Origin: Paenibacillus timonensis
GTDB lineage: Bacteria > Bacillota > Bacilli > Paenibacillales > Paenibacillaceae
DNA: 50,904 nt
Reading direction: 5' to 3'
Assembly (NCBI RefSeq): GCF_022427145.1
Contig: NZ_JAKSXN010000042.1
Span: 1 to 50,904, forward strand
The notes under the pieces are model-generated. The model had not been told where the DNA came from and ran no database searches. It saw nothing but the letters and a program-made list of their open reading frames with translations. Below, piece after piece: positions 24,314 to 32,826 of the stretch. Both the position numbers and the translations under genes were made by a program. Numbering within the stretch: position 1 is the stretch's first letter; each line of letters starts with the position of its first letter.

Positions 24314-25270
24314 ATGAGCGCATATATCACCAAACGATTGATTTATATGGCGGCGATCCTGCTGGCTGCCTCGCTGTTGATCTTCTGCCTGTACGCGCTG
24401 ACGCCCGGCGATTTCATCAGCGGCAACATCAAGCTGACGCCGGAGCGCAAGGCCGAGCTGCGGGAGATCTACGGTTTGAATAAGCCGGTGCTGGAACGGT
24501 ACGCCATTTGGATGAAAAATGCTTTTCACGGCGACTTCGGCTATTCGTTGGCCCAGCAGAAGCCGGTGCTGTCGTTGTTCAATGATTATATCTGGAACTC
24601 GTTCCTGCTGGCGGCGGTATCGACGTTCCTCACCTGGTTCATTGCCGTGATCGTTGGCGTCGTTTCGGCCTACAAGCAGTATTCCTGGTTCGACACGGTC
24701 GTGCTGGTACTGATCTTTGCCGCCATGTCGCTGCCGTCTTTTTTCATCGGCTTGTTCCTCATCAAGATCCTGGCCGTCGATTTCAAATGGCTGCCGCCGG
24801 GCGGGATGATAACGACCGGGAGCAATGCCACCGGGTTGGCCTACGTGAAGGAAGTCATTCACCATATGACCCTGCCGGTGATCGTCATGACGATTCTGGG
24901 CGTCGGCTCCTTGACCCGTTATTTCCGCACCAACATGATCGACGTGATCAAGCAGGATTATATCCGAACGGCCCGCGCCAAAGGGCTGAAGGAGAGCAAG
25001 GTGCTGTACCGCCATGCGCTGCGCAACGCGCTGCTTCCGGCCATCACGCTGGTGGGCTTCGAGCTGCCCGCTTTGTTCGGCGGTTCGTTGATCATTGAGA
25101 AGATCTTTAACTGGCCGGGGATCGGGCAGCTGTACATGTCCTCTTTTTCCGTCCGGGATTACCCGTTGTTGATGGGTTTTACGATGCTGATTGCGATCTT
25201 GACCGTGATTGGAACGCTGTTGTCGGACCTGCTGTACCAAATCGCCGACCCGCGCGTCCGGTTGCAATAG
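24314..25270 (+). CDS. Peptide ABC transporter permease (OppB/DppB-like)
   Basis: 318 aa. BPD_transp_1 permease with six predicted membrane segments; the first is at about residues 10-30. The EAA loop that docks to the ATPase is visible around DYIRTARAKGLKESKVLYRH. ATG 24314 is preferred because AAGGAG at 24299-24304 lies nine bases upstream; an upstream in-frame ATG at 24269 would lie within the hairpin. It pairs with the next permease to form the channel. Confidence 0.94.
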   Translation: MSAYITKRLIYMAAILLAASLLIFCLYALTPGDFISGNIKLTPERKAELREIYGLNKPVLERYAIWMKNAFHGDFGYSLAQQKPVLSLFNDYIWNSFLLAAVSTFLTWFIAVIVGVVSAYKQYSWFDTVVLVLIFAAMSLPSFFIGLFLIKILAVDFKWLPPGGMITTGSNATGLAYVKEVIHHMTLPVIVMTILGVGSLTRYFRTNMIDVIKQDYIRTARAKGLKESKVLYRHALRNALLPAITLVGFELPALFGGSLIIEKIFNWPGIGQLYMSSFSVRDYPLLMGFTMLIAILTVIGTLLSDLLYQIADPRVRLQ

Positions 25271-25285
25271 GGGGTGTAGACAACC

Positions 25286-26221
25286 ATGAACTCGATTCCA
25301 GGAAATCTGTCGCAGCCGGGCCAAGCGGCCGTCCATGCCGCCGCGGCAAAGAAGCCGTCGCTTTGGCGTCAGTCGCTGCGCCGGCTGCTTCGCAATAAAC
25401 TCGCCGTGTCGGGATTCGTTGTCGTTGTTTTCATGTTTTTGGCCTGCTTCTTGGGGCCGCTGTTCTCGCCGTATACGGATAACAAAATCCAAATGTCGCT
25501 GATGAACAAGCCGCCGAGCTGGCAGCATTGGCTAGGCACTGACAAGCTGGGAAGGGACGTGTTGACCCGGGTGCTGCAGGCGGGTCGCATTTCGCTGACC
25601 GTCGGCTTGGCTTCGATGGTGTTGTCCGTCTTCCTGGGCACGCTGCTTGGCGCGATCGCCGGGTATTACCGCGGGATCGTGGATCAAATCATCATGCGGC
25701 TCGCCGATTTGCTGTTAACGATCCCCGGCTTGCCGCTGCTGTTCATCTCCGGGGCGCTGTTATCGGAGTGGAAGGTGCCGACCAACTATCGCATGTACAT
25801 CGTTATGCTCATGCTTAGCTTGGTGAACTGGCCGGGACTGGCGCGAATGATCCGCGGGCAGATGCTGAGCCTGCGGGAGCGGGAGTTCATGCAGGCGGCC
25901 GTGGTGCTGGGGCTGCGCGACCGGCGCAAGCTGGTCCATCACCTGTTGCCGAATCTCGTGCCGTTGATTATCGTGATGGCCACGCTGAACATCGGCGGGG
26001 CGATTTTGAGCGAATCGGTGCTCAGCTTCTTCGGGCTGGGCGTGATGCCGCCGACGCCGACCTGGGGCAATATGATCGATGCCGCTAACAACATGATCGA
26101 CTTCCAGCAGCATCCTTGGCTATGGATTCCGCCGGGGTTGTCCATTTTCGCCACCGTGATCGCCATCAATGTGTTCGGCGACGGTCTGCGTGACGTGCTG
26201 GACCCCAAAATGAACAGGTAG
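25286..26221 (+). CDS. Peptide ABC transporter permease (OppC/DppC-like)
   Basis: 311 aa. Cytoplasmic N-terminal extension (about 35 residues), then six membrane segments and an EAA loop around REFMQAAVVLGLRDRRKLVHH. The short N-terminal OppC domain (SLWRQSLRRLLRNKLAVSG) is typical of OppC/DppC. Second half of the membrane channel; 15 bases after the first permease gene and 11 bases before the ATPase gene. Confidence 0.94.
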   Translation: MNSIPGNLSQPGQAAVHAAAAKKPSLWRQSLRRLLRNKLAVSGFVVVVFMFLACFLGPLFSPYTDNKIQMSLMNKPPSWQHWLGTDKLGRDVLTRVLQAGRISLTVGLASMVLSVFLGTLLGAIAGYYRGIVDQIIMRLADLLLTIPGLPLLFISGALLSEWKVPTNYRMYIVMLMLSLVNWPGLARMIRGQMLSLREREFMQAAVVLGLRDRRKLVHHLLPNLVPLIIVMATLNIGGAILSESVLSFFGLGVMPPTPTWGNMIDAANNMIDFQQHPWLWIPPGLSIFATVIAINVFGDGLRDVLDPKMNR

Positions 26222-26232
26222 GTGAAGAAACG

Positions 26233-27216
26233 ATGTCGACTTTGCTGGAGATAGACCGGCTGAGCACGCATTTTAAAACGGAAGAGGGACGGATCAAAGC
26301 GGTTGATGAAGTGAGCTTGCGGATCAAGCCGGGGGAAACCGTCTGTATCGTCGGGGAGTCGGGTTGCGGCAAAAGCGTGACGGCGATGTCGGTGATGGGC
26401 TTATTGCAGGGCGGTGCCGGCGTCGAAATCGGCGGCCGGATCCGGTTTGGGGAAACCGAGCTGCTGTCGCTCGACAAAAACCATCTGCGCGCCATCCGCG
26501 GCCATGAAATCGCGATGATTTTTCAGGAGCCAATGTCTTCGCTGAACCCGGTGCTGACGATCGGGGAGCAATTGATCGAGCCGATGGTGCTTCACTTGAA
26601 GCTGCACAAAAAAGAGGCCCGCCAGCGAGCCTTAGCATTGATCGAGCAGGTTGGGATCTCCCGGCCGGAGCAGATCATGAAGAGTTATCCGCATGAGCTG
26701 AGCGGCGGGATGCTGCAGCGGATCATGATCGCCATCGCGATCTCCTGCCAGCCGAAGCTGCTGATCGCGGACGAGCCGACGACGGCGCTCGACGTGACGA
26801 TTCAAGCGCAAATCCTCGATATGCTGCGGCAAATCAAGGCGGAATCGGACATGTCGATTCTGCTGATCACCCATGACCTTGGCGTCGTCGCCGAAATGGC
26901 CGATTACGTCGTGGTGATGTATGCCGGCAAAGTCGTGGAGGAGGGGGAGGTGACCGCGCTGTTCGAATCGCCGAAGCACCCATACACGCAAGGGCTGCTG
27001 AAGTCGAAGCCGGTGCTCGGCCAGCGTCAGGATGAGCTGTTTTCCATCCCGGGCCAAGTGCCGAATCTGCTGGAGCTGAAGCCTTCGTGTTATTTCCAAG
27101 ACCGCTGCACGTCTTGCATGGAGATTTGCCGGACGAAGGAGCCGGCTTTGAAATCGGTCGGAGGCGGCCAGAAAGCAGCCTGCTGGTTGTACGAGGAGGA
27201 GAAACGCCATGGGTGA
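26233..27216 (+). CDS. Peptide ABC transporter ATPase (OppD/DppD-like)
   Basis: 327 aa ATPase. Walker A GESGCGKS (near 38-45), Q-loop [15 protein letters not shown] signature LSGGMLQR, Walker [13 protein letters not shown] and the switch His in LLITHDLG. The C-terminal oligopeptide/dipeptide extension with its Cys-rich [14 protein letters not shown] motif is present and may carry an iron-sulfur cluster in this subfamily. It overlaps the next ATPase gene by eight bases. Confidence 0.95.
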   Translation: MSTLLEIDRLSTHFKTEEGRIKAVDEVSLRIKPGETVCIVGESGCGKSVTAMSVMGLLQGGAGVEIGGRIRFGETELLSLDKNHLRAIRGHEIAMIFQEPMSSLNPVLTIGEQLIEPMVLHLKLHKKEARQRALALIEQVGISRPEQIMKSYPHELSGGMLQRIMIAIAISCQPKLLIADEPTTALDVTIQAQILDMLRQIKAESDMSILLITHDLGVVAEMADYVVVMYAGKVVEEGEVTALFESPKHPYTQGLLKSKPVLGQRQDELFSIPGQVPNLLELKPSCYFQDRCTSCMEICRTKEPALKSVGGGQKAACWLYEEEKRHG

Positions 27217-28174
27217 GCCGCTCCTTACGGTACGGCATTTGAAGAAGTATTTTCCGGTCAAAACGGGGCTCTTGCAGCGGACGACCGGACAGGTGAAGGC
27301 CGTGGACGACATCAGTATTACGATTCAGCCCGGGGAAACCTTTGGCCTGGTCGGGGAATCGGGCAGCGGTAAAAGCACGGTCGGCCGCAGCATCGTCCGC
27401 TTGACGGAGAAAACGGATGGCGACATTCTCTTCAAGGGCACGGATCTGTACGCGTTGCCGGATGAGGAGCTGCGCCGGTTGAGACCCAAGCTGCAGATGA
27501 TTTTTCAGGATCCGTACGGGTCCTTGAATCCCCGGATTCGGGTTGGCGACGCGATCGGCGAGGCTTTGCTCGATCATGGGTTGCTGCCAAAGGGGGAGAT
27601 TCGCGACCGGGTGCTGGAGGTGTTGGCTTCGTGCGGGTTGTCCTCCTATCATATCGATCGGTATCCGCACGAGTTCTCCGGCGGGCAGCGCCAACGGATC
27701 GGAATTGCCCGGGCGTTGATCCTGAACCCCGAGCTGATGATTGCCGACGAACCGGTGTCCGCGCTGGACGTCTCCATCCAGGCGCAGATCATCAACCTGT
27801 TCCGCAAGCTGCAGGAGACTCGCGGGCTGACGTATCTGTTTATCTCGCATGATTTGAGCGTCGTGGAGCATCTTTGCACGCAGGTTGGGGTCATGTATTT
27901 GGGCGGGATGGTCGAAATGGCCTCGCGGGACGAATTGTTCCTCCATCCGCTTCATCCTTATACCAAAGCGCTGCTGTCTGCCGTTCCGCTGCCGATTCCG
28001 CGCTTGAAGCGGGAGCGGATCATTTTGAAGGGGGATATGCCGAGTCCGGCCAACCCGCCTTCCGGCTGCAAATTCCACACCCGATGTCCGTTCGCCACGG
28101 CCGAGTGCAAGCAGCGGGTACCGGAATTCCGCGACGTGGGCGGAGGGCATTTCGTCGCATGCCATTTGGTATAG
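27209..28174 (+). CDS. Peptide ABC transporter ATPase (OppF/DppF-like)
   Basis: 321 aa. Walker A GESGSGKS (near 49-56), Q-loop MIFQDPYGSLNP, signature FSGGQRQR, Walker B LMIADEPVSALD and the FISHDLS switch. The C-terminal Cys-containing end (GCKFHTRCPFATAEC) is typical of OppF. Forms the ATPase heterodimer with the preceding subunit. GAGGAG precedes the start inside the upstream gene. Confidence 0.95.
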   Translation: MGEPLLTVRHLKKYFPVKTGLLQRTTGQVKAVDDISITIQPGETFGLVGESGSGKSTVGRSIVRLTEKTDGDILFKGTDLYALPDEELRRLRPKLQMIFQDPYGSLNPRIRVGDAIGEALLDHGLLPKGEIRDRVLEVLASCGLSSYHIDRYPHEFSGGQRQRIGIARALILNPELMIADEPVSALDVSIQAQIINLFRKLQETRGLTYLFISHDLSVVEHLCTQVGVMYLGGMVEMASRDELFLHPLHPYTKALLSAVPLPIPRLKRERIILKGDMPSPANPPSGCKFHTRCPFATAECKQRVPEFRDVGGGHFVACHLV

Positions 28175-28204
28175 AATGTAGAGAGACGAGAGGAGGTTAT
28201 CGCG

Positions 28205-28669
28205 ATGGTGACGGCACCCCATGCCAGCTTGCCCCAGCCTTATGCGCTGCGTCTGGAGATGATTCGGGCGAAGGGGATCGAAGTGGCTGCGGTCTTGGAA
28301 CTGCTGGAGCGGAACAATGCGGCCGAATGGCAGCAGAGGGTTAACTCGGAGCTGCAGTGGGACGGATTTGCGGAGTATGTCCGGGAGCATGCGGACGAGG
28401 TCAAACAGGCTTATCTTGAAGGTTACCGGTTTAAGTTCATGACGGTCGGCGGTTTGCGGAACTTGCTGCAGATTAAGTTTGGGCTGCAGGCCGGACAGGA
28501 TTACGGGTTTGACGAGAGCGGCAACCGTTTCTCCGGCGTGAAGCTGAAGACGGAAGACTATCAAAACCTGCGAGTGCTGGCCCCTGATTACTGGGAAATC
28601 CTTATTGATCTGAAGGACTCGGATCGCGGAATGCTGGAGCTGCGCATCGAGCATAAATATGCGGATTGA
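28205..28669 (+). CDS. Conserved hypothetical protein
   Basis: 154 aa, no family recognised. Soluble, acidic-to-neutral, no signal peptide or membrane segment. The N-terminal half looks helical (about residues 15-75); the C-terminal half has a GLRNLLQIKFGLQAGQDYGFD stretch and ends in a beta-like segment with alternating Ile/Leu. AGGAGG lies eight bases before the ATG, and codon use is like its neighbours, so it is a real gene. It lies 30 bases after the transporter ATPase gene and before a terminator, so it is probably the last gene of that operon. A peptide-transport role is possible but unproven. Confidence 0.82.
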   Translation: MVTAPHASLPQPYALRLEMIRAKGIEVAAVLELLERNNAAEWQQRVNSELQWDGFAEYVREHADEVKQAYLEGYRFKFMTVGGLRNLLQIKFGLQAGQDYGFDESGNRFSGVKLKTEDYQNLRVLAPDYWEILIDLKDSDRGMLELRIEHKYAD

Positions 28670-28683
28670 TTCTTCATTCTATC

Positions 28684-28717
28684 GAACTTAAGGCGCGAGT
28701 CTTAGGTTCCTTTTTTT
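28684..28717 (+). terminator. Terminator of the peptide transporter operon
   Basis: Stem GAACTTAAG (28684-28692) with CTTAGGTTC (28701-28709), one G-U pair, followed by seven T. Confidence 0.88.
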
Positions 28718-28771
28718 ATAGAAGTGATTTGCTTGCCCGTGCCGTCACTAGGAGGTCTTCTTCGCTATGCC

Positions 28772-28802
28772 GGTTTGAATTCGATCCTCGCTGGAAATGA
28801 TA
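28772..28802 (+). promoter_or_regulatory. Possible sigma-F-type promoter before yabS
   Basis: GGTTT (28772-28776), 16-bp spacer, GGAAATGATA (28793-28802). This resembles the sigma-F pattern GywTA / GgnrAnAnTw with one -10 mismatch and a weak -35. The B. subtilis yabT gene is expressed in the forespore, which makes the site plausible, but the match is modest. Confidence 0.35.
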
Positions 28803-28850
28803 GATACGAGAATGTTGAACTCGATCTATATAGAAGGGCGGGATAACGAG

Positions 28851-29594
28851 ATGAAACAGATCATGTTGATTACGGACGGGTGCTCCAATGTCGGGGAGAG
28901 TCCGGTGATGGCCGCGGCGCTGGCGAGACAGGAAGGGATCACCGTGAATGTGGTGGGAATCGTCGATTACGGCACGATTGGAGAGCTGGGGAGCCTGGAG
29001 ATCTCCGAAATCGCCAAGGCCGGCGGCGGGATGAGCCGGATTGCCGGAACCGAGAACCTGGCGCAAACGATGCAAATGCTGACGCGGAAAACGGTCGTAC
29101 AGACGATCCAACAGGCGGTTCATAAGGAAATCCGGCAGATCCTGGGCGATCAGACGGTTGGCGACTTGCCGCCGGAGACCCGCTCACAGGTCGTGGAGGT
29201 CATCGATGAGCTGAGCGAGAGCAGCCCGCTGCAAGTGGCGCTCCTGATCGATGCCAGCGCCAGCATGAAGCCGAAGCTTCGGGCCGTCGAGGAAGCGATC
29301 CGCGACATGATGCTGAGCCTGGGGTCGCGGAAAGGAGAGAGCCGGCTGGCCGTATTCCATTTTCCCGGCTCGCACAGCGGAGAGGATGCCGTCCTGGACG
29401 TGGACTGGACCCGCGATTTGGGATCGGCGCGTTCGATCTTCCAGCGTCTCGTCATGAGAGGGGCAACGCCAACGGGACCGGCGCTCTTGAAGGTGATGGA
29501 TTTTATGCGATATGGTACACTGAATGAACATGGTAAGTCTTGGCGTGAGAAGACGGAGGGACAAGATGGAATCCTCGGCGACTACGTCGTCTAA
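28851..29594 (+). CDS. yabS: von Willebrand factor A domain protein (YabS)
   Basis: 247 aa. vWA fold: LITDGCSN near the N-terminus and the MIDAS-like LIDASASMKPK motif near residue 140, though the order suggests a circularly arranged or double vWA fold. Function unknown; it lies beside the YabT kinase in sporulating Bacillales. ATG 28851 is preferred (GAAGGGCGGG eight bases upstream) over an upstream in-frame ATG at 28797. It overlaps yabT by 29 bases, so the two are co-translated. Confidence 0.85.
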   Translation: MKQIMLITDGCSNVGESPVMAAALARQEGITVNVVGIVDYGTIGELGSLEISEIAKAGGGMSRIAGTENLAQTMQMLTRKTVVQTIQQAVHKEIRQILGDQTVGDLPPETRSQVVEVIDELSESSPLQVALLIDASASMKPKLRAVEEAIRDMMLSLGSRKGESRLAVFHFPGSHSGEDAVLDVDWTRDLGSARSIFQRLVMRGATPTGPALLKVMDFMRYGTLNEHGKSWREKTEGQDGILGDYVV

Positions 29595-30519
29595 AATCAA
29601 CCTGCCGCAGGGAACGCGGATTACCGGACGCTGGAACGGCGGCCGGTATGTGATCCAGCGTTTGCTGGGGCAAGGGGCCAATGGCGTCGTATTCCTGGTG
29701 AAACGGGAGAAAAATGGAAAATTATACGCCCTGAAGCTGGGCTTTGATACGCTGGACATCCAATCGGAGATCAACGTGCTGAAAGCGCTGCAGCGTCAAG
29801 GGCGGCGCCGGGGCGCGGCGGAACGGGATCTCAATTACCTGGTGGAGGTGGACGACTTCACTTTCCAGGGGAGGGAGATTCCATTTTACGTTATGCGCTA
29901 TGTGCAGGGGGAGCCGCTGCGCGCCTTCTTGGCGCGGCGGGGTCCGCGCTGGCTGGACGTGGTCGGTCTCCAGCTGCTGCAGCAGCTTGGACGGCTGCAC
30001 GGCTCCGGCTGGGTGTTCGGCGACCTCAAGCCGGAGAACGTGCTCGCCGGATCCTATGGCGAAGTCGAACTGATCGACTATGGCGGGGTGACCGGCGAAG
30101 GGCGCAGCGTGAAGCAGTTCACGGAGTGGTACGACCGCGGCTTTTGGGGAGCCGGGAGCCGTACGGCAGACCCGGCTTATGACTGGTTTTCCTTTGCGGT
30201 CGTTTGCATTCATTTGCTCGCCGAAGCCCCGCTGAAGAAAGCCGCAACCCAGCTGCCGCAGACGCGCAGCCGCAACGATCTCGTGGCCATCGTCGACGGG
30301 CACGAGGCGCTCGCTCCTTACCGCGCCTGGTTGAAACGGGCCTTGAACGGGGAGTTCCGCGATACGGCGGAGGCCTGCCGCTTGTGGAAGGAGCTGGTGG
30401 CCGACCGGTTCGCTCCGCGGCGCCGGACCCGGCCCGCCACGCCGGGCTGGATCGTCGGCGCGTTTGCGGTATCGCTGACGCTGCTCGCCTGCGCGCTCTA
30501 TTTGACACTAAGGTTCTAG
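29566..30519 (+). CDS. yabT: Membrane-anchored serine/threonine protein kinase YabT
   Basis: 317 aa. Kinase domain: GQGANGVVFLV glycine loop, YALKLG lysine, catalytic GDLKPENV (with Phe-Gly instead of the usual His-Arg before the Asp) and DYGG in place of DFG. A single C-terminal membrane segment (about 292-314) anchors it, with almost nothing outside. B. subtilis YabT phosphorylates RecA during spore development and is stimulated by DNA. GGAGGG precedes ATG 29566; an upstream in-frame ATG at 29524 lacks a site. Confidence 0.9.
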   Translation: MESSATTSSKINLPQGTRITGRWNGGRYVIQRLLGQGANGVVFLVKREKNGKLYALKLGFDTLDIQSEINVLKALQRQGRRRGAAERDLNYLVEVDDFTFQGREIPFYVMRYVQGEPLRAFLARRGPRWLDVVGLQLLQQLGRLHGSGWVFGDLKPENVLAGSYGEVELIDYGGVTGEGRSVKQFTEWYDRGFWGAGSRTADPAYDWFSFAVVCIHLLAEAPLKKAATQLPQTRSRNDLVAIVDGHEALAPYRAWLKRALNGEFRDTAEACRLWKELVADRFAPRRRTRPATPGWIVGAFAVSLTLLACALYLTLRF

Positions 30520-30536
30520 CGCCCCGCCTTCCGCAG

Positions 30537-30612
30537 CTAACGGCCACCAGAGACGCTATTGGCTTGTGATAATGCCTCTTCCGAGTAAATAAGGTCATTA
30601 CGGTCCGTTACG
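30537..30612. repeat. Inverted-repeat element, smaller relative of 13202-13386
   Basis: Arms CTAACGG...CTATTGG (30537-30562) and AAATAAGG...CCGTTACG (30587-30612) are imperfect inverted repeats, about 15 of 24 positions. They share the TAACG...TATT arm design with the hydG-hydF element. Short loop of about 24 bases. Noncoding. Confidence 0.6.
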
Positions 30613-30676
30613 TTTACGAAGGGAACTCGCATGGCTCCAAGAGGCACGCTCAATTTCGAGGGAAGGGGGATGCCCG

Positions 30677-32116
30677 ATGAAAGAATCCATGCTGTACCGA
30701 TTGACGGAGCAGGTCCGTCGCACCGGCCGGCAAGAGCGATTGTGGTCGCCCGGGGACGTCATCGTCGTGGCGGTGTCCGGCGGGGTCGATTCAACGGCGC
30801 TTCTGCATATAATGAAGGAAATCGCCGCAGACGAGGGGTTGGGTCTGCATTTGGTTTGCGCGCATCTTCATCACGGCTTGCGCGGGATCGAGGCCGACCG
30901 GGATGCGGAGTTTGTACGGGAACTGGCCGAGCGGCTGGGCATCCCCTTCGACTTGGGACACGCCGATGTGCGTGCTTATATGAAGGAGACGGGAAAAGGA
31001 CTGGAGTTGGCGGCCCGGGAGAAACGGTATGAATATCTGCATCAGGTGGCAGAGCGTTACGGGGCTTCTTCCATCGCGCTCGCCCATCATGCCGACGACC
31101 AAGCCGAAACGGTGTTGATGCGGCTGCTGCGAGGGAGCGGCCCGTCCGGGTTATCCGGAATGAGGCCCAAACGCCGGGAAAAAAATGTGGAACTTATCCG
31201 CCCCCTGCTCCGTATATACAAGACGGATTTGCTCCAGGCGTGCCGCGAGTCGGGGCTTGCCTTCGTGGAAGACAGCAGCAACCTGGATAAAGAGCTGACG
31301 CGAAATTCGGTTCGGTTGGATGTGTTGCCTTTTTTGGGGCAATATAATGGTCAGTTGCCGGAATCGCTGAACCGGCTGGCGGAGTTGGCTGCAGCGGAGG
31401 ACGATTACCTGCAGCTGGAGACGTCGAAGGCGTACGCCGATGTTGTGCGGACCGAAGAAGGAATTCTTTCGTTTTCGGCCTCGCTTTTCGCCACTTTACA
31501 TGTCGCTTTACAACGGAGGTTGATTAAACTAATATTAAATTATCTGCCTTTAAGCACGGAGGATCGCGATTTTGTCAAGATTGAGGCCATTCGCCAAGGG
31601 ACGATTCAGGATCGGCCCACGACGTGGAGCCTGGATCTCGGCGGCGGCGTCAAGTGCGTGCGCGAGTATGACATGATCCGCATGATCCCCCCAGCTGTGG
31701 AAAGTCGGATTCCTCATTATACATATTTGGTGGAACAATTTCCGGCGGAAGTGCCGATCGAGGGCACGGGCCAGAGCTTGCGAATGATGCGGCTAGGCGC
31801 CGGCAGGGAGGGCGTTCTCGCGAAGGCAGAGGGCAATAACGAAGCGATATTTGATGCGGATGAGATGGTCTATCCGCTTACCGTGCGTTCCCGGCTTCCG
31901 GGAGATGCCATGAAAGTTTTGGGATTAAACGGCAGCAAAAAGGTAAAAGATATTTTCATCGATGCGAAAATACCTCCATCCCTCCGCTCCCGCATCCCGA
32001 TCGTGACGGATGCCACAGGCCGGATCCTGTGGATTCCCGGCCTTCGCCGTTCCGCGGTCGCCGCGGTGAACCCGCGTACGACTTCCGTCGTACATATGGT
32101 TCTGACGCCGCGCTAA
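30677..32116 (+). CDS. tilS: tRNA(Ile)-lysidine synthetase
   Basis: 479 aa. PP-loop ATPase with SGGVDS at 34-39; it adds lysine to C34 of tRNA-Ile(CAU), changing codon reading from AUG to AUA. The N-terminal catalytic domain (to about 230, with the ALAHHADDQAETVLMRLLRGSG motif) is followed by the TilS substrate-binding and C-terminal domains (RSRLPGDAMKVLGLNGSKKVKDIF). GAAGGGGG precedes the ATG. Essential. The order tilS-hpt-ftsH is conserved across Bacillales. Confidence 0.97.
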   Translation: MKESMLYRLTEQVRRTGRQERLWSPGDVIVVAVSGGVDSTALLHIMKEIAADEGLGLHLVCAHLHHGLRGIEADRDAEFVRELAERLGIPFDLGHADVRAYMKETGKGLELAAREKRYEYLHQVAERYGASSIALAHHADDQAETVLMRLLRGSGPSGLSGMRPKRREKNVELIRPLLRIYKTDLLQACRESGLAFVEDSSNLDKELTRNSVRLDVLPFLGQYNGQLPESLNRLAELAAAEDDYLQLETSKAYADVVRTEEGILSFSASLFATLHVALQRRLIKLILNYLPLSTEDRDFVKIEAIRQGTIQDRPTTWSLDLGGGVKCVREYDMIRMIPPAVESRIPHYTYLVEQFPAEVPIEGTGQSLRMMRLGAGREGVLAKAEGNNEAIFDADEMVYPLTVRSRLPGDAMKVLGLNGSKKVKDIFIDAKIPPSLRSRIPIVTDATGRILWIPGLRRSAVAAVNPRTTSVVHMVLTPR

Positions 32117-32186
32117 GATCCGTTCGCACCTTAAAGGATTAGCGAAAGACCGGCATTCATAGTATAACGTAGGAGGTTCACTCATT

Positions 32187-32726
32187 TTGCTAAACGATAT
32201 CCAGGAAGTTTTGATTACGCGAGAACAAATTCAGGAAAAGGTCGTCGAGCTGGGCAAGCAGCTTAGCGCGGAATACGAAGGACGCAACCCGCTCGTGATT
32301 TGCATTTTGAAGGGCGCCTTTATTTTCATGGCGGACCTGGTCAAGGAAATTACCGTGCCGATCGAGCTGGATTTCATGGCCGTCTCCAGTTATGGGGCGG
32401 GAACTCGCTCCTCCGGGGAAGTCAAGATCATCAAGGACTTGGACACCTCCGTGGAAGGCCGCGATATCCTAATCGTGGAAGACATTATCGATAGCGGACT
32501 GACGCTCAGCTACTTGATCGATGTCCTTGAACGGCGCAAGGTGAAATCCGTAAAAATCGTAACGCTGTTCGACAAGCCTGCACGGCGTACGGTGAAATTG
32601 GAAGCGGACCTGTCGGGGTTCGTTCTACCGGACGCTTTCGTTGTCGGATACGGGCTGGATTATGCCGAGAAATACCGTAACCTCCCATTCATCGGAGTAC
32701 TAAAGCCGGAGATTTACACCAGTTGA
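32187..32726 (+). CDS. hpt: Hypoxanthine phosphoribosyltransferase
   Basis: 179 aa. Type I phosphoribosyltransferase that salvages hypoxanthine and guanine to IMP and GMP. PRPP motif [14 protein letters not shown] is complete, and the C-terminal purine-contact motif [19 protein letters not shown] is present. It starts at TTG 32187 behind AGGAGG (32171-32176). In B. subtilis this protein also partners with TilS in controlling ftsH, with which it is neighbour here. Confidence 0.96.
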   Translation: MLNDIQEVLITREQIQEKVVELGKQLSAEYEGRNPLVICILKGAFIFMADLVKEITVPIELDFMAVSSYGAGTRSSGEVKIIKDLDTSVEGRDILIVEDIIDSGLTLSYLIDVLERRKVKSVKIVTLFDKPARRTVKLEADLSGFVLPDAFVVGYGLDYAEKYRNLPFIGVLKPEIYTS

Positions 32727-32768
32727 TTTCGTCGTCCGCATGGACGAAGGACCACCCTTGCCGGAATT

Positions 32769-32798
32769 TTGAAATGGCGAGATTGGCTATGGTAAAAT
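32769..32798 (+). promoter_or_regulatory. Likely sigma-A promoter of ftsH
   Basis: TTGAAA (32769-32774), 18-bp spacer, TAAAAT (32793-32798). Each hexamer has one or two mismatches. The ribosome binding site GAGAGGAGG follows at 32812-32820. Confidence 0.6.
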
Positions 32799-32826
32799 AA
32801 CTTAAGGTCTTGAGAGGAGGTAGGGG

